Positions 16,149 through 24,580 of a DNA stretch of 64,000 nucleotides are shown here, piece after piece. Position 1 is the first letter of the stretch. Every line of letters starts with the position of its first letter. The DNA is taken from the NCBI RefSeq assembly GCF_015711645.1, contig NZ_JABTEX010000001.1, forward strand, positions 2,108,001-2,172,000. Direction: 5' to 3'. The notes beneath the pieces were generated by a model. The model was not told the origin of the DNA and ran no database searches. It saw only the letters and a list, made by a program, of their open reading frames with translations. A program made the position numbers and the translations under genes. Source of the stretch: Planomonospora sp. ID82291 (lineage in GTDB: Bacteria > Actinomycetota > Actinomycetes > Streptosporangiales > Streptosporangiaceae).

Positions 16149-17426
16149 TCACCGGACGGCGGGCGCGGCGGATACGGCGGGCGCGGCGGACAGGGCGGAC
16201 AGGGCCTCGCCGAGGTGGTCGAGGGAGGCGGCGATCCAGGGCAGCGCGAGGGGGTCCGGAGCGCTCAGCGCGGCCAGCCGCTGCTCGGTGGTCTCGCCGT
16301 ACAGGAGGCTGGTCGCCAGCCGGACCCGGAGCGCCGCGGGGTCGTCGCCGAAGGCGTGCCCCGGGAGCACGCCGACGTCGTACGCGTCGAGCAGGAGCGC
16401 GGCCAGCCCGGCGGAGGTGGAGACGTCCGCGCCGGGGCCGGCGGGGTCCAGGCGGCCGGTGAGGTCCGGGTAGAGGTAGAAGCCCCCCTGCGGGGCGGCC
16501 ACCCGCACGCCCGCCCCGGTGAGCCGGGCGTGCGCCGCCCGCGCGACCGCGGCGTGCAGCCGCCTGCTGCGGTCGATCCGCTCGGCGAGCTCGGGCGGCT
16601 CGGTGTAGGCGTAGGCCGCCGCCTGCTGGACGGGGGCCGCCGGGCTGGACCAGATCTCGCTGGCCACCGCGAGCAGCCGGTCGCGCAGCCCGGCGGAGGG
16701 CAGCCGGGCCACCCCGATCCGCCAGCCGCCCAGGGCCAGGCTCTTGCTGAGCCCGCTGGTGACGACGGTGCGCTCGGGCGCGGCCTCGGCGGGGCTGAGG
16801 AAGCCGGCGTCCGGGTCGTGCACGAGGTCGCGGTAGATCTCGTCGGAGATGATCACCAGGTCGAGCGCGCGGGCGATCCCGGCGAGGGCCTCGACCGTGT
16901 CGGCTCCCGCGAGCGTCCCGCTGGGGTTGTCGGGGAGCGTGACCAGCAGCGAGCGCACGTCCCGGCCCGCGGCGCGCGCCCGCAGGACGGCGGGGACCAC
17001 CCGCTCCGGGTCCGGCGCGCCGCCCTCGCCGGGGCACGCCGGAACGGGCACGGAGCGCGCCCCGGCCAGTTCGGCCTGGGCGGCGTAGCTGACCCAGCTC
17101 GGCACGGGCAGCACGACGTCGCCGCCGATCGCGAGCAGCAGGCCGTACAGCAGGGGCTTGCTGCCGGGGCCGCAGACGACGAGGCCGGGGTCGGTGGGCA
17201 GGCGCCGGCGGGTCCAGTAGCCGGCCGCCGCCTCGCGTAGCGCGGCCGCCCCCGCGACCGGTCCGTACCCGTTCTGCCCGGCCGCGGCGGAGAGCCGTTC
17301 CTGAAGGGCGGGGTGGACCGGCAGGCCCGCCTCGCCGAAGGCGAGGTTCAGCACGCGCCGGCCCGCGCGTCGTCTCCGGTCGATCTCCTCGTTCGCTGCC
17401 AAAGTGGCGGAAAGTGTGATGTTCAT
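16149..17426 (-). CDS. PLP-dependent class I/II aminotransferase
   Basis: A 425-residue fold-type I aminotransferase. Visible signatures: the substrate-side N-terminus VLNLAFGEAGLPVHPAL, NGYGPVAGAAALREAAAGYW, the cofactor-binding VTLPDNPSGT, the Asp/Tyr pair DLVIISDEIYRDLVHD, and the Schiff-base lysine in SGLSKSLALGGWR. Start at ATG 17426 with a GGGGGG site just upstream. It is divergent from a LysR gene with 96 bases between the starts, so LysR control is likely. The family includes aspartate and aromatic aminotransferases; substrate unknown. Confidence 0.92.
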   Translation of the reverse strand: MNITLSATLAANEEIDRRRRAGRRVLNLAFGEAGLPVHPALQERLSAAAGQNGYGPVAGAAALREAAAGYWTRRRLPTDPGLVVCGPGSKPLLYGLLLAIGGDVVLPVPSWVSYAAQAELAGARSVPVPACPGEGGAPDPERVVPAVLRARAAGRDVRSLLVTLPDNPSGTLAGADTVEALAGIARALDLVIISDEIYRDLVHDPDAGFLSPAEAAPERTVVTSGLSKSLALGGWRIGVARLPSAGLRDRLLAVASEIWSSPAAPVQQAAAYAYTEPPELAERIDRSRRLHAAVARAAHARLTGAGVRVAAPQGGFYLYPDLTGRLDPAGPGADVSTSAGLAALLLDAYDVGVLPGHAFGDDPAALRVRLATSLLYGETTEQRLAALSAPDPLALPWIAASLDHLGEALSALSAAPAVSAAPAVR

Positions 17427-17522
17427 GGCGATTCCCCCCTGTGTTGCGGAACGTTCCCAGCGTGGTGGGATGGAGGCATCAGGACAAGCTTCGATTCGTG
17501 TGGGTGGGCGTAAGGAGATCCG

Positions 17523-18458
17523 ATGCTCGATCTGCGCCGACTGATGGTGATCTGCGAATTCGCCCGGAAAGGGAGCATCGCCGCGACCGCCGCCTCCCTC
17601 GGATACAGCCCGTCGGCGGTCTCTCAGCAACTGGCCGCCCTGGAGCGCGAGGCCGGCGCCACGCTGATCGACCGGACCGCCCGCAGCGCCGAGCTGACCG
17701 ACGCCGGCCGCCGGCTCGTCGAGCACGCCGAGCGCATCCTGGCCATGGTGGAGGCCGCCGAGTCCGACCTGTCCGCCCAGGCGGGCACCCCGTCGGGCCG
17801 GGTCACGGTCACGGCCTTCCCCACCGCCGCCGTCGCCTTCGCCCCCGCCCTGGCCCGGCTGCTGCGCCGGCACACCGCGCTCACCCTGCGGATGGCGCAG
17901 GGCCGCGCGGGGCGGGGGGCCCGCGAGGTCCAGTCGGGCACGGCCGACATCGCCGTGGTGGACGACTGGTACGGCCGGATGCGCGAGTCGGAGACCATGC
18001 GGGTCTTCCCGCTGCTGCGCGACCCGCTGGTGCTCGTGGTGCCGCGCACGCACCGCCTCGCCTCGCCCGGCGAACCGGTCGACCTGGCGGAGCTGCGCGA
18101 CGAGCCGTGGATGGCCACCCCGGACGGCGAGCCCTCCCGGATGGCCGTCGACCAGATGATGGCCGCGGTCGGCGGGGTCGGGCCGGTGCCGTGGGAGTTC
18201 GAGGGGCTGAGCACCATCCTCAGCCTGGTCGCCCGGGGCGTCGGCATCGCCGCGGTGCCCGCCCTGGCCCTGGCGGCGGGCGTGCGCGGCATCGCCGTCC
18301 GGGAGATCCCCGGCACCCCGGCCGGCCGTGACGTGCACGCGGTCGTCCGCGCCTCCAGCGTGCACCGCCCCGCCGTCGCGGTGACCCTCCGGGCGGTCCA
18401 CACCGCCGCCCGCTACCTCGCCGCCGACCTCACCGCCCTCGAACCCGCGGCCAGGTGA
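17523..18458 (+). CDS. LysR-family transcriptional regulator
   Basis: A 311-residue LysR protein with the N-terminal helix-turn-helix LMVICEFARKGSIAATAASLGYSPSAVSQQLAALEREAG at about residues 8-45, then a periplasmic-binding-like effector domain. RBS AAGGAGATCC precedes the ATG. It is divergent from the aminotransferase gene, the classic LysR-target arrangement. Effector unknown. Confidence 0.94.
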   Translation: MLDLRRLMVICEFARKGSIAATAASLGYSPSAVSQQLAALEREAGATLIDRTARSAELTDAGRRLVEHAERILAMVEAAESDLSAQAGTPSGRVTVTAFPTAAVAFAPALARLLRRHTALTLRMAQGRAGRGAREVQSGTADIAVVDDWYGRMRESETMRVFPLLRDPLVLVVPRTHRLASPGEPVDLAELRDEPWMATPDGEPSRMAVDQMMAAVGGVGPVPWEFEGLSTILSLVARGVGIAAVPALALAAGVRGIAVREIPGTPAGRDVHAVVRASSVHRPAVAVTLRAVHTAARYLAADLTALEPAAR

Positions 18459-18517
18459 CCGGAGGCCGGAGCGGTACGCGCGCCGGCGAACGGGCGGCGC
18501 CGCATTAGACTCCCCAC

Positions 18518-19186
18518 GTGCCCCCCTCCTACGCGCTCGAGAAGCTGCTGTCCGACGGCGGGTCGAAGCCGGTGGCCGGGATCGACGAGGTCGGCCGGGG
18601 GGCGTGGGCCGGGCCGGTGGCGGTCTGCGCGGTGGTCACGGACCTGTCCGAGCCGCCCGCCGGGCTCACCGACTCCAAGCTGCTCAGCCGGGCCCGCCGC
18701 GAGGCCATGGTCGCCGAGATCACCGGCTGGGCCGTCGGGATCGGGTACGGCGAGGCGTCCCACGAGGAGATCGACGTCCTGGGCATGACCGAGGCGCTGC
18801 GCCGGGCCGCCCGCCGCGCCCTCGCCGAGCTGCCGGTCCGGCCCGAGGCGGTGATCCTGGACGGCAGGCACGACTACCTGGGCCCGCCCTGGCAGGTCCG
18901 GTGCGAGATCAAGGGCGACCTGTCCTGCGTCTCCGTCGCCGCCGCCTCGGTGATCGCCAAGGTCCGCCGCGACGCCTACATGGCCTCCCTCGGCCTCGAC
19001 GCGTACGGCTTCGCGAGCAACGCCGGCTACCCCTCCCCGGTCCACCAGCGGGCCCTCGCCGAGCACGGCCCGACCGAGCACCACCGGCTGTCCTGGTCCT
19101 ACCTCGACAAGCTGCCCCGCTGGCGCCACCTGAGAAGGCACCGCGACGCCGCGGCGGGCGCGGGCCAGCTCGGGCTCTTCGGGTAG
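18518..19186 (+). CDS. rnhB: Ribonuclease HII
   Basis: A 222-residue protein from GTG. RNase HII cuts RNA in RNA-DNA hybrids, including single ribonucleotides in DNA. The catalytic motif [13 protein letters not shown] is at about residues 20-32; [10 protein letters not shown] and the second acidic site [10 protein letters not shown] follow, and [14 protein letters not shown] is the conserved helix before the last carboxylate. Length is normal. It is followed closely by a luciferase-like oxidoreductase gene on the same strand. Confidence 0.96.
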   Translation: MPPSYALEKLLSDGGSKPVAGIDEVGRGAWAGPVAVCAVVTDLSEPPAGLTDSKLLSRARREAMVAEITGWAVGIGYGEASHEEIDVLGMTEALRRAARRALAELPVRPEAVILDGRHDYLGPPWQVRCEIKGDLSCVSVAAASVIAKVRRDAYMASLGLDAYGFASNAGYPSPVHQRALAEHGPTEHHRLSWSYLDKLPRWRHLRRHRDAAAGAGQLGLFG

Positions 19187-19194
19187 CCGGGGCG

Positions 19195-20277
19195 ATGGAG
19201 GCGACCGGGGCGGCGGGGGTGGCCGGGCCGATGCGGATCGGCGTCTTCCTGGTGGCGGCGGGCTTCCCCGGCCGCGCGCCGGGCGAGGTGCTGCGGGACA
19301 CGGTCGAGGCGGTCGCCGCGGCGGAGGAGGCCGGGTTCGACGACGCGTGGATCGCCGAGCACCACTTCATGTCGTACGGCGTGTGCCCGTCGGCGGCGAC
19401 GCTGGCCGGGGTGGCGCTGGGCCGTACGAGCCGGATCCGGGTGGGGACGGCGGTGAGCGTGCTGTCCACCCGGCACCCCGTCGACCTGGCCGAGCAGGCG
19501 GCGGTCCTCGACCAGGTCTCGGGCGGGCGCTTCCTGCTGGGCGTGGGCCGGGGCGGGCCGTGGGTGGACCTGGAGGTGTTCGGCACCGGGCTGGACCGGT
19601 TCGAGCGGGGCTTCGCCGAGTCGCTCGACCTGCTCTGCGCGGCGCTGGAGCGGGGCGAGGTCGCGGCCGACGGGGAGTTCTTCCGGTTCCGCCGGGTGCC
19701 GGTGGTCCCGGCGGCGCGGCTGCGGCCGGTGGTGGCCTGCACCTCGCCGGGGACCGCGGCGCTGGCCGCCGCCCGGGGACTGCCGATGCTGCTCGGCATG
19801 CACGTCGGCGACGAGGAGAAGGCGGCCATGATCCGGTCCTACGACGCCGCCGTCCCCGGACGGGCGGACGCACCGACACCAGGCCCGGCGGGACCCGGCC
19901 CGGCGGCGCGCGGTGCGGCGGGACGGCGGGACCCCGGGCACGTCGCCGCCGCCGTGGGCTACGTGGCCGACTCGACGGCGCAGGCCGTACGGGAGCTGAG
20001 GGAGAGCATGCCGCGCTGGCTGGAGCCGGGGCTGGCGGGATACGTGCCGGTGGACGGGCGGCCTCGGCCGCGCCGGGACGTCCCGGCCTACGTGGACTTT
20101 CTGTGCGCGACGCACCCGGTCGGCTCGGCGGACCACTGCGTCGCGTCGATCGAGCGGACCGTCGCCGCGACGGGCCTGCGGCACCTCATCCTGATGGTCG
20201 AGGGCGCGGGCGAGCAGGCCCGGACCCTGGAGAACATCAGACGCCTCGGCGCCGAGGTCCTGCCCCGGATCCGCTGA
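19195..20277 (+). CDS. LLM-class flavin/F420-dependent oxidoreductase
   Basis: A luciferase-like protein of 360 residues from ATG 19195, or 348 from ATG 19231, which starts at the first barrel strand (MRIGVFLVAAGF). Signatures include FDDAWIAEHHFMSYGVCPS, VGTAVSVLSTRHPVDLAEQAAVLDQVSGGRFLLGVGRGGP and the C-terminal SADHCVASIERTVAATGLRHLILMVEGAG. A Pro/Gly/Ala-rich stretch at about residues 222-245 (TPGPAGPGPAARG) is an extra loop that looks like a local repeat expansion. It follows rnhB by 8 bases and may be cotranscribed. Substrate unknown. Confidence 0.88.
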   Translation: MEATGAAGVAGPMRIGVFLVAAGFPGRAPGEVLRDTVEAVAAAEEAGFDDAWIAEHHFMSYGVCPSAATLAGVALGRTSRIRVGTAVSVLSTRHPVDLAEQAAVLDQVSGGRFLLGVGRGGPWVDLEVFGTGLDRFERGFAESLDLLCAALERGEVAADGEFFRFRRVPVVPAARLRPVVACTSPGTAALAAARGLPMLLGMHVGDEEKAAMIRSYDAAVPGRADAPTPGPAGPGPAARGAAGRRDPGHVAAAVGYVADSTAQAVRELRESMPRWLEPGLAGYVPVDGRPRPRRDVPAYVDFLCATHPVGSADHCVASIERTVAATGLRHLILMVEGAGEQARTLENIRRLGAEVLPRIR

Positions 20278-20321
20278 CCGGTCACCGCGTCACGGCCCGT
20301 CCGGGCCGATCGGTCCTGCGG

Positions 20322-20440
20322 GCGGGAGTCGGGTCCGGCGGCGCGCAGTGTCGCGGGTGGCCGGGCGGTGCCTCCGCGCGGAGGCGGGAGTCGGGTGGAG
20401 GCGCGCGCCCTGACGCGGGAGTCGGGTGGAGGCGCGCCAG
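20322..20440. repeat. Dispersed direct repeats gcgggagtcgggt
   Basis: The 13-mer occurs at 20322-20334, 20384-20396 and 20415-20427; the last two are followed by ggaggcgcgc. They lie between the convergent oxidoreductase and small conserved genes. Confidence 0.85.
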
Positions 20441-20452
20441 GACGGGGGAAGC

Positions 20453-20493
20453 GGCTCCGGGCCCGCGGGGCACCGCCCGGCGGGCCCGGAGCC
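20453..20493. terminator. Terminator hairpin between convergent genes
   Basis: GGCTCCGGGCCCGC and its exact complement form a 14-bp stem around a 13-base loop, 9 bases beyond the stop of the small minus-strand gene. Confidence 0.75.
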
Positions 20494-20501
20494 GTGGGGG
20501 T

Positions 20502-20889
20502 TCAGCAGTCGACGAGCTCGGGGGACTGGTTGAGGATCTGGGAGCGGGCGGTGGTGAACTCGGCGTGGGCGGCGGTGGCGGACAGGTCGAAGACCGCGAC
20601 CCGGTGGCAGTTCTGGAAGGCCAGCTTCACTCCGAAGTGGCGCTCCAGGGCGCCGCGCATGGCGTCGCTGGCCAGGCAGCGCAGGAGCTGGCCCGCGGGC
20701 CTCCTCGCTGGGCGGGGGGACGGTGTTGTCGGTGAACTCGGCGCCGGTGCGCGTCCGCTCCCGGACCAGGCCGTCGATCAGGGACCAGGCGTAGGGCAGG
20801 GAGTCGCGGACGCAGGCGACGAACGCCGCGTCGTCCACCTCGCCGGCCTCGGCCTGGTCGAGAAGGTCCTTGGAAACGGTCAGCGACAT
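20502..20889 (-). pseudogene. SCO5389-like conserved small protein, broken by a frameshift
   Basis: Conserved sequence continues across two frames. From ATG 20889 (RBS GAGAGGAG) the first frame gives MSLTVSKDLLDQAEAGEVDD to about TVPPPSEEARG. At about 20691-20699 the frame must shift by one base to continue as GQLLRCLASDAMRGALERHF, GVKLAFQNCHRVAVF and the terminal ILNQSPELVDC before TGA at 20502-20504. The joined 128-residue product matches my recollection of the actinomycete SCO5389-type family, whose members read through ARGQLLRALASDA. One extra G in a GC-rich run explains it. It could be a sequencing error, a true mutation or recoding. It follows the ATPase gene by 64 bases. Confidence 0.75.
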
Positions 20890-20953
20890 GCTGCGTTCTC
20901 CTCTCGGGAAGGGGATCTTTCAGACACTAGATCGGGTCCGTCCGCCGCTCCAC

Positions 20954-21919
20954 CTAGCGCTGGAGCGACACTCGTGTGGGCCCGAAGACGAAATCCGGGT
21001 CGACCTGGGCGGCGAGGTCCTCGCCGATGGCCCGGTTCGCCCAGGCCCGGGCGTTGCGCAGGTGGAACTCGACGGTCTGGCGGCCGAACCGCTCCCAGTC
21101 CTTCTCCTGGGAGTCGACGTGCTTGAGCAGCACGCCGAGGGCCTCGGCGTTGGCGGGCTCCAGGTCCTCCAGGGTGAACGGCCGGCCCTGCTCCATGGCC
21201 CGCACCGCGGCCGAGTGCTCCAGGCAGACGAGCAGGTCGTCGCCGACGTGCTCGCGTAGGAAGGCGACGTCGCCGGGGCCCTGGACCTTGTTGCCGACGA
21301 CCGCGAGGGGCACGTCGTAGTCGGCGGCGTACTCGCGGTACTGCCGGTAGACGCCGACACCCTGCCGGGTCGGCTCGGCGACCAGGAAGGTCATGTCGAA
21401 GCGGGTGAACAGGCCGGAGGCGAAGGAGTCGGCCCCGGCGGTCATGTCCACCACGACGTGCTCGCCGTGGCCGTCGACGAGGTGGTTGAGGTAGAGCTCG
21501 ACCGCGCCGACCTTGGAGTGGTAGCAGGCGACGCCGAGGTCCTCCTCGCTGAACGGGCCGGTGACCATCAGGCGGGGGCCGTCCGGCGTCGCGGTCGAGA
21601 AGCGGGCGTGGACCGGGTCGTCGGCCGGGTCCAGGCTCAGCAGCCGGGAGCCGCGGCCGGGCGGGGTGGTCTTGACCATGGCGGCGGCCGAGGTGATGCG
21701 GGGGTTGTCGCCGCGCAGCCACTCCTTGATCTCGGTCAGGTGGGAGCCCATCGGGCGGGGCGGCGCGCCCTCCGCCACGCCCAGGACCATGCCCAGGTGC
21801 TGGTTGATGTCGGCGTCGACGGCGACGACCGGGCCGCCCTGACGCGCCGTGTATCTCGCGAACAGCGCCGACAGAGTCGTCTTGCCGCTGCCGCCCTTGC
21901 CGACGAATGCCACCCTCAC
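20954..21919 (-). CDS. ParA/CooC-type P-loop ATPase
   Basis: A 321-residue deviant-Walker ATPase. The N-terminus MRVAFVGKGGSGKTTLSALFARY is the P-loop with the signature first lysine of the SIMIBI class, VVAVDADINQHLG is switch I, and VVVDMTAGADSFASGLFTRFD is Walker B/switch II. The layout fits CooC-like metal-insertion ATPases and NifH-like proteins more than plasmid ParA. GTG start; an AT-rich stretch with a Zur-like box is directly upstream. It is probably cotranscribed with the downstream SCO5389-like gene. Confidence 0.85.
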   Translation of the reverse strand: MRVAFVGKGGSGKTTLSALFARYTARQGGPVVAVDADINQHLGMVLGVAEGAPPRPMGSHLTEIKEWLRGDNPRITSAAAMVKTTPPGRGSRLLSLDPADDPVHARFSTATPDGPRLMVTGPFSEEDLGVACYHSKVGAVELYLNHLVDGHGEHVVVDMTAGADSFASGLFTRFDMTFLVAEPTRQGVGVYRQYREYAADYDVPLAVVGNKVQGPGDVAFLREHVGDDLLVCLEHSAAVRAMEQGRPFTLEDLEPANAEALGVLLKHVDSQEKDWERFGRQTVEFHLRNARAWANRAIGEDLAAQVDPDFVFGPTRVSLQR

Positions 21920-21940
21920 GACGACGATCCAATCTGATTA

Positions 21941-21954
21941 TGAAAACCATTGCA
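21941..21954. promoter_or_regulatory. Possible Zur/Fur-type box upstream of ATPase gene
   Basis: TGAAAACCATTGCA has TG-AA-TT-CA symmetry and lies 22 bases before the ATPase start in an AT-rich patch unlike its surroundings. It resembles actinobacterial Zur boxes (TGAAAAT.ATTTTCA type). Weak on its own. Confidence 0.35.
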
Positions 21955-22057
21955 AGCTCTGTGCGTGGCCATCATGCCACGGCGGGTGAGGTCCCGGTGC
22001 GGGTTGGCGGAAAGAGGAGCGCGTCATGACCCCTCCTGGGGGCACCCCGGATGCGGA

Positions 22058-22075
22058 CCATACGGCACCGTATGG
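22058..22075. promoter_or_regulatory. Perfect palindrome CCATACGG-CA-CCGTATGG
   Basis: An 8-2-8 inverted repeat, 100 bases upstream of the DUF2867 gene and 139 bases from the divergent ATPase start. It looks like a dimeric-regulator operator; no regulator gene is adjacent. Confidence 0.5.
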
Positions 22076-22175
22076 AATCGTCTCCCGTGGCGACCCGGAG
22101 GGGTCCGCCGGGCCGGGACCTCCGGGAATCCGGATCCGGCCGCCCCGCCCTCCTACTCTCCGATCGGGAGCGACC

Positions 22176-22679
22176 ATGCCGTACGCCGTCGAATGGCCGG
22201 AGCTCCGCGCCCTCACCGAGGACGCGGACCACGTGGACGTCAAGACAGTCGAGGGGGAGGTCGCCCTCAGGGAGTTCCTGGCCGGCTTCATCTCCTACGA
22301 GCCGGGCTGGATCCGCCTCCTCTACCGCGTCCGGGCGGGGTTCGTCCGGCTGCTCGGCATGCGCCAGGACGAGCAGCCCTCGACCGCGGGGACGCGTCCG
22401 GAGGACATCCCGTTCACGCCCGGGGAGAAGCTGGCCTTCTTCACCGTCGCCGAGGCCGAGGAGGAGCGCTACTTCGTGGCGGGCGCCACGGAGTCGCACC
22501 TGACCGCGTGGGTCGCGGTGGTGGCCGAACCCGGCCGCTTCCACGTCGTGACCGTCGTGAAGTACCACCGCTGGACCGGGCCGGTCTACTTCAACGTCAT
22601 CCGCCCCTTCCACCATCTGGTCGTCGCGGGCATGGCCAGGGCGGGCGTCGCGCCGCGGGCCGGGACGGCGCGCCCGTAG
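22176..22679 (+). CDS. DUF2867-family protein
   Basis: A 167-residue protein starting at ATG 22176; in-frame upstream codons exist but give a Pro/Gly-rich stretch overlapping the palindrome. The C-terminal half shows ESHLTAWVAVV, then HVVTVVKYHRWTGPVYFNVIRPFHHLVVAGMARAG, the ending I associate with DUF2867 proteins (lipid-cavity-like fold, often fused to NAD-binding domains). Function unknown. Convergent with the LCP gene. Confidence 0.78.
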   Translation: MPYAVEWPELRALTEDADHVDVKTVEGEVALREFLAGFISYEPGWIRLLYRVRAGFVRLLGMRQDEQPSTAGTRPEDIPFTPGEKLAFFTVAEAEEERYFVAGATESHLTAWVAVVAEPGRFHVVTVVKYHRWTGPVYFNVIRPFHHLVVAGMARAGVAPRAGTARP

Positions 22680-22707
22680 CGCGGGCCGCCCGCGGAGCCG
22701 CCGGTGC

Positions 22708-24306
22708 TCAGGGGCAGGTCTCGTCGAGGAAGACGGTCTCCTGCGGTGTCGGTGTCGGTGTCGGTGTCGGTGGCGGGGTGGGCGTCGGGGCCGATCCGGA
22801 AGCCGGTGCGGGATCCGACGGCGCCGATGCCGATCCCGATCCCGATGCCGATCCCGATCCCGATTCCGGCGCCGATGCCGATGCCGATTCCGGTGCGGCC
22901 GACGTCGCCGGTGTGCGTGCCCGGGTCTGCGCTGGTGCCGCCGGTGCCGCCGCCGATGCCGTGGGCGGAGGGGCGGGAGCGGGGACGGGGGCCGGCCGCG
23001 CCGCCGGTCCGGGTACGGCGGTGGCGGCCGGGGGAAGCGCGGCGGTGACCTTTCGCCTGATCAGGGCGTAGTCGGGGACGACGGGGTCGATCACCGGCGG
23101 GACGAACTGCAGGCTCCTGATCCGGGTGCCCTTCACCTTGTCGGCCAGGTCGACCAGGTGGGGCAGGAGCGCCCGGGGGACGTCGGTGGAGACGGTGTCC
23201 AGCGCGGCCTCCGCGATCTCCTCGAAGCCGCCGATGACCGTCACCGGGTCGGCCTGCTTGGCCACGGCGTTCAGCAGGCACTTCTGCCGGCTCATCCGGA
23301 CGTAGTCGCTGGTGTGGGTGCGGGACCGGCCGTACCAGAGCGCCTCCTCGCCGGACAGGACGCGGGTGCCCGGCCGGACGAGGCCCTCGTTGCGCCTGCC
23401 GTACACGATGGGCTCGGGCACGGTGAGGCGCACACCGCCCATCGCGTCGATCATCTTGGCGAAGCCCCGCATGTCGACCATCGCGTAGTAGGGCACGTCC
23501 AGGCCGAGGACGTCGCCGACCGTCCTCTTCAGCAGGATGGGACCGCGCTCCCCGTCGGGGGTGCCGGGGACCGTCTCGGGGTGGTCCTCGGCGTACTGCC
23601 AGATCTCGTTGAGGATCCCCGGCGTGTGCGGCGGCTCGCCCGTGAAACCGCGCGGGAAGCGGTCGCGGGCCGGGCCGGCCGGCAGGGGGACGTGCGCCAG
23701 GTTGCGGGGCAGGCCGAGCAGGACCGTGTCGCCGGTGCGGGTGTCGACGCTCGCCACGGTCACGCTGTCGGTGCGCACGCCGTACCGGCCGGTGGCGGCG
23801 TCCGCGCCGACCAGCAGGAGATTGAGCCGCTCCCGGCCCCGCCACGGATCGGCCGGGACGGGTGTGGAGCCGGCCGCGAACAGCGAGGTCATCACGTGCT
23901 GGGAGACGTGGGCGAGCCGGGCGGCGTACGCGGCGGGGAGCATCACCAGCACGCAGAGCAGGCCCACGGCGGAGGCGGACAGGCGGCGGGCGGCCCGGCT
24001 GAGGCCCTGCGGCCGCAGGAGCCGGTAGGAGCTGATGACCACGGCCACGGTGACGGTCGCCAGCAGCAGCGCCACCGCCCCGAAGGCCTGCAGCCAGCCG
24101 GGCCGCACGGCCAGGGTGAGCAGGAAGGAGTCGGCGGTGAGGACCGCGGTCGCGGTCATCGTGATCACGGTCAGGGAGGAGGCCATGAGCAGGGCGCCCG
24201 TCCTGCGCCGCCCCGCCCGCAGATGGGCCAGACCCCACAGCACCGCCGAGCCGAGCGTGAACGCCAGACTCGACCCGATGCCCGGACGACGCCTGTGACC
24301 TGCCAT
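22708..24306 (-). CDS. LytR-CpsA-Psr (LCP) family protein with multiple membrane segments
   Basis: A 532-residue LCP protein. LCP enzymes transfer undecaprenyl-linked glycopolymers to peptidoglycan outside the membrane. Three or four hydrophobic segments occupy residues 30-150, more than the usual single anchor. The catalytic domain at about 160-400 shows LNLLLVGADAATGRYGVRTDSVTVASVD, then VLLGLPRNLAHVPLP, the ILNEIW region, YYAMVDMRGFAKMIDAMGGVRLTVPEP and ALWYGRSRTHTSDYVRMSRQKCLL, which carry the phosphate-binding Arg/Asp residues. The last 100 residues are a low-complexity Pro/Ala/Ser tail whose DNA is short-period repeats (22742-22910). Confidence 0.93.
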   Translation of the reverse strand: MAGHRRRPGIGSSLAFTLGSAVLWGLAHLRAGRRRTGALLMASSLTVITMTATAVLTADSFLLTLAVRPGWLQAFGAVALLLATVTVAVVISSYRLLRPQGLSRAARRLSASAVGLLCVLVMLPAAYAARLAHVSQHVMTSLFAAGSTPVPADPWRGRERLNLLLVGADAATGRYGVRTDSVTVASVDTRTGDTVLLGLPRNLAHVPLPAGPARDRFPRGFTGEPPHTPGILNEIWQYAEDHPETVPGTPDGERGPILLKRTVGDVLGLDVPYYAMVDMRGFAKMIDAMGGVRLTVPEPIVYGRRNEGLVRPGTRVLSGEEALWYGRSRTHTSDYVRMSRQKCLLNAVAKQADPVTVIGGFEEIAEAALDTVSTDVPRALLPHLVDLADKVKGTRIRSLQFVPPVIDPVVPDYALIRRKVTAALPPAATAVPGPAARPAPVPAPAPPPTASAAAPAAPAQTRARTPATSAAPESASASAPESGSGSASGSGSASAPSDPAPASGSAPTPTPPPTPTPTPTPQETVFLDETCP

Positions 24307-24425
24307 CTGTTCACTATTCCCGGTCCGTCCCCGGGACTGCCGCAGGTTAGTGCCCGATATTGGCTTATTAAGACATGTATACGGTCATATCCAAATCAGG
24401 CGCTGTCGAGGTTCTGCCGGAGGCG

Positions 24426-24502
24426 CCGGGCCTCAACCGGCCCCGCCGGGCCTCAACCGGCCCCGCCGGGGCCTCAACCGGCCCCGCCGGGGTCCTGTCG
24501 AG
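24426..24502. repeat. About 20-bp tandem repeat, 3-4 copies
   Basis: Unit ggcctcaaccggccccgccg repeats at 20-21 bp spacing between the LCP and reductase genes, downstream of the reductase stop. The flank at 24350-24400 is unusually AT-rich (tggcttattaagacatgtat) and may carry the LCP promoter. Confidence 0.9.
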
Positions 24503-24580
24503 GTCATGCCGGGGATGCGGACGCCTCCGGGTGCCCCGGTCCGCGGGGCCGCCTGCCCCCCGCTTCGCGGGCGGCCCGGC

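Noticed and set aside
20290-20889. Reading the minus-strand frame at 20889 as one 199-residue protein
   Set aside because: After PPPSEEARG the sequence becomes Arg/Pro-rich nonsense, while the neighbouring frame carries the conserved ending LAFQNCHR...NQSPELVDC. A frameshifted gene explains it better.
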